A stretch of DNA of 64,000 nt. It comes from an uncultured Serinicoccus sp. (lineage in GTDB: Bacteria; Actinomycetota; Actinomycetes; Actinomycetales; Dermatophilaceae). Both the position numbers and the translations under genes were made by a program. This document shows, piece after piece, positions 59,148-64,000 of the stretch; position 1 is the first letter of the stretch, and each line of letters begins with the position of its first letter. The stretch lies in NCBI RefSeq assembly GCF_947500995.1, contig NZ_CANMUA010000003.1:1-64000 (forward strand). Direction: 5' to 3'. The notes below the pieces were generated by a model. It was not told the DNA's origin. It saw only the letters and a list, made by a program, of their open reading frames with translations, and searched no databases.

Positions 59148-60637
59148 GCCACGTCGTCGTCGTCGGGGCGGGGCTGAGCGGGCTCGCCGCCGCCTGCCAC
59201 CTGGTCGGGGACGGCCACCGGGTGACCGTGGTCGAGCGGGAGGACGTGCCCGGCGGGCGCGCCGGCCGCCTCACCCGCGACGGCTTCACCTTCGACACCG
59301 GGCCGACGGTGCTCACCATGCCCGACCTCATCGACCGGCCGCTGCGGGCGGCGGGCTCCAGCCTCGCCGAGCGGCTGGACCTGAAGCTGCTCGACCCGGC
59401 ATACCGCGGGTTCTTCGCCGACGGCAGCACCCTGGAGGTGCGGCACGGGCACGAGGCGATGCGCGCCGAGATCCACCGCGAGTGCGGCAGCCTCGACGCC
59501 GCCGCCTTCGACGAGTTCGTCATCTGGCTGCGCCGGCTCTACCTCGCCGAGATGGGCTCGTTCATCGACCGCAACTTCGACCGGCCCACCGACCTGCTCG
59601 CCAACCCCCGGGCCGCCGCGCAGCTGCTGGCCATGGGCGGGTTCGGTCGGCTGGGCCCGATGATCCGGCGCCGATTCCGTGACGAGCGGCTGCACCGGCT
59701 CTTCTCCTTCCAGGCGATGTATGCCGGGCTGGCCCCGGACGAGGCGCTGTCCATCTACGCGGTCATCACCTACATGGACTCCATCGAGGGGGTCTACTTC
59801 CCCAAGGGCGGTATGCGTGCCGTCCCCGAGGCGCTCGCGGGCGCGGCCGCCGACGCCGGCGCCGAGTTCCGCTACGGGACGTCGGTGACCGAGCTCGTCC
59901 GGGACTTCTCGGGCCGGGTGCGGGGCGTGGCCACCGACGACGGCGAGCGGATCGCGGCCGACGCGGTGGTGTGCACCGTCGACCTGCCGACGGCATACCG
60001 GTGGTGGTTGCCGGACGTGCGCCCCCCGCGCGCGGTGAGCGGGCTGCTGGGCGGCAACTACTCACCCTCCTGCGTGGTCTGGCACGTCGGCGTCCGCGGG
60101 GTGGCGGACGGGAAGGCGCACCACAACATCCACTTCGGCCACCAGTGGTCCGAGGCGTTCGACGACCTGCTCAAGCGCGGGACCCTGATGAGCGACCCGT
60201 CGCGGCTCGTGACCATGCACTCCCTCGACGACGAGGAGGCGGCGCCGGAGGGTCACAGCACCCTCTACGTCCTGGAGCCGGTGCCCCACCTCGAGGTCGG
60301 CAGCATCGACTGGGAGGCGCAGTCGACCCGCGACATGATGCGCGAGCGCCTGCTCGGCTTCCTGCAGGAGAGCGGCTATCCGACCGACGTCGTCACCGAG
60401 GAGCTCGTCACCCCGGCCGACTGGCACGACCAGGGGATGGCGGCCGGCACCCCCTTCGCGCTGGCGCACACCTTCCCGCAGACGGGGCCGTTCCGCCCCA
60501 ACAACATCGACCGTCGGGTGCCGGGGCTGGTCTTCGCCGGTTCCGGGACGGTGCCCGGCGTCGGGGTCCCGATGGTGCTGCCCTCTGGGCGGCTGGCGGC
60601 CCAGCGGGTGGGCCAGATGCTCGGCCGCCCCGCCTGA
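59144..60637 (+). CDS. crtI: Phytoene desaturase
   Basis: A 497-residue FAD-dependent carotenoid oxidase: dinucleotide site VVVGAGLSGLAAACHL (residues 5-20), VPGGRAGRLTRDGFTFDTGPTV, and the C-terminal FAGSGTVPGVGVPMVL family signature. It desaturates phytoene toward lycopene. ATG overlaps the fusion gene (ATGA), giving a coupled two-gene unit. Phytoene synthase (crtB), normally adjacent, is not in the window. Confidence 0.93.
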   Translation: MSHVVVVGAGLSGLAAACHLVGDGHRVTVVEREDVPGGRAGRLTRDGFTFDTGPTVLTMPDLIDRPLRAAGSSLAERLDLKLLDPAYRGFFADGSTLEVRHGHEAMRAEIHRECGSLDAAAFDEFVIWLRRLYLAEMGSFIDRNFDRPTDLLANPRAAAQLLAMGGFGRLGPMIRRRFRDERLHRLFSFQAMYAGLAPDEALSIYAVITYMDSIEGVYFPKGGMRAVPEALAGAAADAGAEFRYGTSVTELVRDFSGRVRGVATDDGERIAADAVVCTVDLPTAYRWWLPDVRPPRAVSGLLGGNYSPSCVVWHVGVRGVADGKAHHNIHFGHQWSEAFDDLLKRGTLMSDPSRLVTMHSLDDEEAAPEGHSTLYVLEPVPHLEVGSIDWEAQSTRDMMRERLLGFLQESGYPTDVVTEELVTPADWHDQGMAAGTPFALAHTFPQTGPFRPNNIDRRVPGLVFAGSGTVPGVGVPMVLPSGRLAAQRVGQMLGRPA

Positions 60638-60773
60638 TCGCGCGGACAGCGGCGGCATACGGGCAGGTTGCGGAGGCGTCCTACGTCACCGTCGCGGGTG
60701 GGCTGACCTGGCTCGAGCGTCCTGTAGGGCCGCCTGAGCGGTCGGTCGGCTCCGGGCTGGCTAGGCGTGGGCG

Positions 60774-61232
60774 TCAGAGGGGCTTGACCATGAAGAGGCA
60801 AGGATTCGCTTGACCCCACAGGTTCGTCTCCTCAAGCGGGAGGAACCCGGCCCGCTCGTAGAAGTGACGGGTGCGCGCGTAACCGGGGTCCGGGTGTGAG
60901 CCGCCCAAGGTCTTCACCTCGAGCAACTGAACGCCTCGCTCGCGCGCGTCGTGCTCGATGGCCCGAACCATGGCGGTTCCGACTCCATGACCGTGATGGT
61001 CGCGGTCGACGACCATGAGGTGAAGCTCAGCTACGTGTGGGAAGTGTCGATCGACCAGGGTGAGACCGATGACGGTCCCGCCGTTATCGCGGACCGTCCA
61101 CGTCTCCTTCGTACACGCAGCCTCGATGTAGTCGACGTTCGCCTCCGGAAGGCCGAACCACTCAGGCACGCTCGCCAGCAGTCGCCTCGCTGCATCCGGC
61201 ACCTGAGAGTCCGGTCGACACATCCATGTCAT
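60774..61232 (-). CDS. GNAT family N-acetyltransferase
   Basis: A 152-residue GNAT protein with the acetyl-CoA loop DHHGHGVGTAMVRAIEHDA, a preceding AELHLMVVD strand, and YARTRHFYERAGFLPLEE at the C-terminus. Substrate unknown. ATG at 61232 is used, since an upstream ATG at 61256 adds only eight residues with no better signal. The gene starts a stretch with visibly lower GC and less regular codon use than the carotenoid genes. Confidence 0.82.
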   Translation of the reverse strand: MTWMCRPDSQVPDAARRLLASVPEWFGLPEANVDYIEAACTKETWTVRDNGGTVIGLTLVDRHFPHVAELHLMVVDRDHHGHGVGTAMVRAIEHDARERGVQLLEVKTLGGSHPDPGYARTRHFYERAGFLPLEETNLWGQANPCLFMVKPL

Positions 61233-61351
61233 GGGGTGGAGCCTGCCAGAACGCATCTGCGACTACACGCGACTAACCGCTCGCGCAGGAGTGTTCCTCG
61301 GGACACCTCATGCCAGTTTGAAACGACCCGACCCGCGGCATGTCCTGATGC

Positions 61352-61367
61352 TGCTACTGAGGTAGCA
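61352..61367. promoter_or_regulatory. Candidate operator of the toxin-antitoxin pair
   Basis: TGCTAC-TGAG-GTAGCA is a perfect 6-bp inverted repeat with a four-base centre, about 20 bases before the -10 element. Ribbon-helix-helix antitoxins usually autoregulate through such sites. Confidence 0.45.
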
Positions 61368-61385
61368 ATCATCGTCTTACCCGGG

Positions 61386-61397
61386 TAGTATCGATGT
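61386..61397 (+). promoter_or_regulatory. Leaderless -10 of the antitoxin gene
   Basis: TAGTAT at 61386-61391 is six bases before the ATG at 61398, the clearest example of this arrangement in the window. Confidence 0.55.
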
Positions 61398-61628
61398 ATG
61401 AAGGTGAGCGTGAGTCTGAGCGAGGAAGACCTCGCGGCCCTCGACCGATACGTCGAAGAAGCTGGCCTCGAGTCGAGGTCCGCTGCCGTCCAGCAGGCCA
61501 TCCGCCGCCTACAAGACCCGCAGCTGGAGGCGGCCTATGCCGCCGCCTGGGAGGAGTGGGCCGTCGCGGGGGACGAGGACGCCTGGGCATCAGCGTCCTC
61601 GGACGGGCTAACCGATGCTGCGCGGTGA
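61398..61628 (+). CDS. Ribbon-helix-helix antitoxin (MazE-like)
   Basis: A 76-residue protein: an RHH DNA-binding N-terminus (MKVSVSLSEEDLAALDRYVE, then SRSAAVQQAIRRL) and an acidic C-terminal tail (EEWAVAGDEDAWASASSDG) suited to wrapping a toxin. The downstream toxin start lies inside its last codons, a 14-base overlap. It should bind its own promoter and neutralise the MazF-like toxin. Confidence 0.88.
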   Translation: MKVSVSLSEEDLAALDRYVEEAGLESRSAAVQQAIRRLQDPQLEAAYAAAWEEWAVAGDEDAWASASSDGLTDAAR

Positions 61629-61962
61629 GATCCTTCTCGTCGATCTGGATCCAGTTCGCGGGAGCGAGGCCAACAAGCGGCGTCCCGCGGTGCTTGTCAG
61701 CAATGACCGGGCGAACACCATGGCTCAACGACTCGGTCGTGGAGTCGTCACCGTCCTGCCCGTGACCAGCAACGTGGAGCGGGTCTTCCCCTTCCAGGTG
61801 TTGCTGCCAGCTGACGAGACAGGACTGCGGGTGGACTCCAAGGCCCAGGCGGAGCAGGTGCGCTCGGTCGCAGTCGAAAGGGTCGGGCTTGCAGTAGGCC
61901 GGGTGCCGCCCCGCCTCATGGCTGCGGTCGACGAAGCGTTGCGCATCCATCTCCAACTATGA
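61615..61962 (+). CDS. MazF/PemK-family mRNA interferase toxin
   Basis: A 115-residue toxin with the family features: GEILLVDLDPVRGSEANKRRPAVLVSND at the start, VTVLPVTSNVERVFPFQVLLP in the middle, and RSVAVERVG toward the end, all in the MazF beta-barrel order, with Arg and Thr/Ser catalytic candidates present. It cleaves mRNA at short sequence motifs. Intact and coupled to the antitoxin by a 14-base overlap. Confidence 0.9.
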   Translation: MLRGEILLVDLDPVRGSEANKRRPAVLVSNDRANTMAQRLGRGVVTVLPVTSNVERVFPFQVLLPADETGLRVDSKAQAEQVRSVAVERVGLAVGRVPPRLMAAVDEALRIHLQL

Positions 61963-61981
61963 CCGCCCGAGGCGCGGCATG

Positions 61982-62185
61982 TCAGTGCGTCTGCTGGCTG
62001 TTCCCTTCAGCAGTCCCTTTAGCCCCTAACTGCTGCCTGGACATCAGCCCTGCCACGGAGCCCACAAGAAGCGCGCAGCCAAGGATGAGAAGGGCCGAAT
62101 GGCCGTCCAGCAAGTAGGCGACAACGCTCACCACCGTCGCCATGACCATGGCGACGATCATCACCGTGCTCGCACGCAAGCGCAT
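61982..62185 (-). CDS. Small two-helix membrane protein
   Basis: A 67-residue protein with two hydrophobic helices (STVMIVAMVMATVVSVVAYLL and LLILGCALLVGSVAGLM) and a short polar tail. GGGGAGG lies three bases before the ATG at 62185. No family is recognised. It is one of two similar small membrane proteins here, convergent with the toxin gene. Confidence 0.55.
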   Translation of the reverse strand: MRLRASTVMIVAMVMATVVSVVAYLLDGHSALLILGCALLVGSVAGLMSRQQLGAKGTAEGNSQQTH

Positions 62186-62328
62186 CTACCTCCCCGTCGT
62201 GGAGATGAACCTATCGTCTGAAAACCCGATGGTGGGTGCTCCAGGACACCCGGGTACAGCTCTACAGGATGGTCGAGTCGTCGCGTGACGCCTCCATCCT
62301 GATGGGGTTGCAGGGAGGCTGGCGCGCC

Positions 62329-62592
62329 TCAGCTCGAGGGCTCTTCCAGGGTGTGCCCTTCTTGCTTGGTGCGACGCGACTTTCGCTCACGCCCGTAGAC
62401 AAAGATCATCGTGCCGCCTTGAACGAGCAAGCAGGCTGCCACCAACCACACCCGCCAGTCGGCATCACCCCTAGCCATCCGGGGCCACTGGAGGGAACTG
62501 GCGAACATGAGGAAGATCGCAAGAATGAGCCCGAACGTCCCGACCAATGGACGCCTCGAGTCCTTCGTCGCGGGTGTGCGGTCCGGTGCCAC
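62329..62592 (-). CDS. Small two-helix membrane protein
   Basis: An 87-residue protein, if the GTG at 62592 is the start: two hydrophobic segments (VGTFGLILAIFLMFASSLQW and VWLVAACLLVQGGTMIFVYG) and a basic tail (GRERKSRRTK). The frame stays open to 62766 but overlaps the lipoprotein gene, and that part is unlikely to be translated. Family unknown; the start is uncertain. Confidence 0.5.
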   Translation of the reverse strand: MAPDRTPATKDSRRPLVGTFGLILAIFLMFASSLQWPRMARGDADWRVWLVAACLLVQGGTMIFVYGRERKSRRTKQEGHTLEEPSS

Positions 62593-62656
62593 GAGGGTGA
62601 GGCTACCAACGCCATGGGCTTCCGCGGCCGTGAAATCGGTGCCCGCCCCTGCTGGC

Positions 62657-63511
62657 TCATTCGCTGATCGGGCGGGCCGAATAGTCGTGGATGAAGTAGC
62701 AGGTCGCCGAGTCAGACTGGGCCAGGTCCCTCCCGAGAGAGACGTACCGTGGGGTGCCCTCGGCATCGAGGGCGACGCGCCGGGCGACCCCGCCGCGGTT
62801 GACCTCCTCCACGATGTCTCCCAACGTCATCGCCGAGTCCACAACCAGCTCGCTCATCGTGCTCTCGCCGAACCCGTCCCCGAGCGGCTCGATGCCGGTG
62901 ACCTCGCCACCGGAGACGTCAACCTCGAAGGTGCCCAGGAACGCCCGTTCCCCGCACATGCTCGTCACCTGGAAGGTGTAGGTGTCGGGGGCCGCCCAGT
63001 CGATGCGCCCGGCCCGTTCTGGGCTCGGCAGGTGCCACCGGGCAGGCCCGGGCGTGCAGGCGGCGGTCCCAGCGGCCTCGGCGCCGTCCAGGCAGGCAGC
63101 ATCGACCAAGTCCCGACCCAGGGCGTCCGGCCCGAGCCGCACCTCGAGAGGGACCGTGTCGTTCCCGAGGCAGTTGGCGGCGCCGGACCGGGCCTCCACC
63201 GGGGTGCTGATGACGACTCTGTCGGGCTCTACCTCGATCACGGGGTCGAGGACGGGGCCGGTGACACCGCCGGCACACCCCAACCGGGTGACCAAGAGAC
63301 TGACCACGGCGCCATCCTCTGTCGCTTCTGGTGCGCTGCCGATCTGCCACGTCGCCGTGTCGCCCTGACGAGCGTCGCCCTCCCCTGCTCCGGGGGCGGT
63401 GGCCGAGCCGGTTGCGCAGCCCGACAAGCTCAGCGACAGGACTGCGAGCACGACACCCCACAGGGAGCGCCGCACCCGATCACCCCGTCCAGCAACCCCG
63501 CCATGGTCCAT
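62657..63511 (-). CDS. DUF6174-like lipoprotein
   Basis: A 284-residue exported lipoprotein. The lipobox LSLSGC follows a hydrophobic segment (SLWGVVLAVLSL). A first soluble part has several cysteines; the C-terminal domain (TYTFQVTSMCGERAFLGTFE, VDVSGGEVTGIEPLG and TCYFIHDYS) resembles DUF6174, whose function is unknown. GGAGG lies five bases before the ATG at 63511. No neighbour explains it. Confidence 0.68.
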   Translation of the reverse strand: MDHGGVAGRGDRVRRSLWGVVLAVLSLSLSGCATGSATAPGAGEGDARQGDTATWQIGSAPEATEDGAVVSLLVTRLGCAGGVTGPVLDPVIEVEPDRVVISTPVEARSGAANCLGNDTVPLEVRLGPDALGRDLVDAACLDGAEAAGTAACTPGPARWHLPSPERAGRIDWAAPDTYTFQVTSMCGERAFLGTFEVDVSGGEVTGIEPLGDGFGESTMSELVVDSAMTLGDIVEEVNRGGVARRVALDAEGTPRYVSLGRDLAQSDSATCYFIHDYSARPISE

Positions 63512-63681
63512 GGCCACCTCCAGTCGTCGATGCACTTCGGACTCCCACCTCCCGGACGGGGTTCCCACACACGATCAAAGACCTACCACCTGGGAAGATG
63601 CCGCCCCGAAACGCCACCCGCACACAGGCCCCCGCTTCACACGCGCCACCACGGGTAACCAGCGGCAGAGTCGTACGCTTG

Positions 63682-63924
63682 TCAGGGCAGAAGGTCCCAG
63701 AACTGACGGCGGGCCGGCATTGCGTGAATCACCATCTCCTCGCCACTGGGGAAGACCAGCACGACCGTCTCCAGCAACCTCGCTTGAGTGTCAAAGCCCA
63801 GCCGCAGCTCGCGGTGGGGCCAGTCATCCTCCTCCAGTGGCTCGACCCACAACGACAGGTCCGCAGCCTGAACCGCATCCTTGGGAAGGACTCCATGCTT
63901 GAGAGCGCTGCGGTGGACCTTCAC
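63682..63924 (-). CDS. BrnT-like toxin
   Basis: An 80-residue protein of the actinobacterial BrnT-like toxin group: an N-terminal SALKHGV, an acidic centre, LLETVVLVFPSGEEMVIHAMPARRQFWDLLP at the C-terminus (shown as its parts LLETVVLVF and IHAMPARRQFWDLLP), close to the usual IHAMKxRxKYxDLLP ending. GTG at 63924 overlaps the stop of the preceding antitoxin by four bases, so this is a second toxin-antitoxin pair. Confidence 0.8.
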   Translation of the reverse strand: MKVHRSALKHGVLPKDAVQAADLSLWVEPLEEDDWPHRELRLGFDTQARLLETVVLVFPSGEEMVIHAMPARRQFWDLLP

Positions 63925-64000
63925 GCGGCGTAGCCGGCCAGCGCCCGTCGGATGGCCTCGGAGCGAGACAGGTGCTCCCGGGCGGCATACGCGTCGAGCG
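63921..64000 (-). CDS. Ribbon-helix-helix antitoxin, C-terminal part (runs off the window)
   Basis: The last 26 codons of an antitoxin are visible on the minus strand: LDAYAAREHLSRSEAIRRAL then AGYAA and TGA at 63923-63921. SRSEAIRRAL is the second helix of a ribbon-helix-helix DNA-binding domain. The stop overlaps the toxin GTG by four bases. The N-terminus lies beyond the right edge. Confidence 0.75.
   Translation of the reverse strand, partial: LDAYAAREHLSRSEAIRRALAGYAA

Noticed and set aside
60638-60773. Remnant of crtB after crtI
   Set aside because: A short open stretch (AAYGQVAEASYVTVAGG) is only vaguely like a synthase start, and no catalytic DxxxD motifs follow.
62236-62667. Plus-strand 143-residue open frame
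   Set aside because: It lies opposite the small membrane protein gene, lacks a ribosome binding site and has no recognisable composition or motif.
1-64000. Prophage or insertion sequence
   Set aside because: No transposase, integrase, phage structural gene or terminal inverted repeats were recognised.

Overview
The window is a 64 kb stretch of very GC-rich chromosome with dense overlapping genes, many GTG starts and mycothiol-age actinobacterial gene families. CrgA, PknB with PASTA repeats, PstP, FhaA/FhaB, PbpA and RodA identify it as Actinomycetota. The overall gene style suggests a small soil or marine actinomycete of the Intrasporangiaceae/Ornithinimicrobiaceae kind, but that family assignment is inference. 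The ppiA, rhomboid, crgA, DUF881 and pknB-to-fhaA block normally sits near dnaA/oriC in this phylum, so the window is probably origin-proximal.

Layout. 0.2-3.4 kb: an SDR oxidoreductase and a secreted SpoIID/LytB protein with three cell-wall-binding repeats. 3.4-8.6 kb (minus): an mgtE magnesium channel gene interrupted by one in-frame TGA, a flotillin, and an alpha/beta hydrolase-azlD-azlC operon. 8.7-10.7 kb: a secreted PGRP-type amidase with three cell-wall-binding repeats. 10.8-14.9 kb (minus): an unusual tightly packed cluster of ATP-grasp ligase, S51/dipeptidase-E-like protein lacking the nucleophile serine, Fes-like esterase and NYN nuclease. 15-17.2 kb: an OatA-like acyltransferase. 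17.3-18.9 kb: a LEA-like repeat protein with a second good start inside it. 18.9-29.3 kb: the division and cell-wall signalling block (ppiA, rhomboid, crgA, DUF881; fhaA-fhaB-pstP-rodA-pbpA-pknB as one operon), followed by tRNA-Leu(CAG), its terminator and a 33-bp tandem repeat.

30-34.4 kb is a catabolic cassette (amidohydrolase, RpiR regulator, Na+/solute symporter, haloacid dehalogenase) with a shared candidate operator. 34.5-37.8 kb is a WXG-type polymorphic toxin locus with a duplicated mosaic immunity gene. 37.9-38.4 kb holds a decaying ArsR-SRPBCC pair. 38.4-43.5 kb has small metabolic and secreted genes, including one gene under a clear iron box. 43.6-49.9 kb is a LacI-controlled galactoside operon (GH42 beta-galactosidase plus ABC importer) with two identical operators. 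50-55.4 kb has a DrrC/UvrA-like ATPase, a serine hydrolase, DUF5709 and exonuclease III. 55.5-60.6 kb has a Na+/H+ antiporter fused to a UBP zinc finger, an Idi-GGPP synthase fusion and crtI. From 60.7 kb the base composition drops and two toxin-antitoxin pairs and small orphan membrane or lipoproteins appear, which looks like accessory DNA.

Across the window, several genes without a Shine-Dalgarno sequence have a TANNNT -10 box exactly six bases before the start codon, pointing to leaderless transcription. The word GTATGC/GCATAC is conspicuously common. All function calls come from motifs and context read by eye; no database search was possible.
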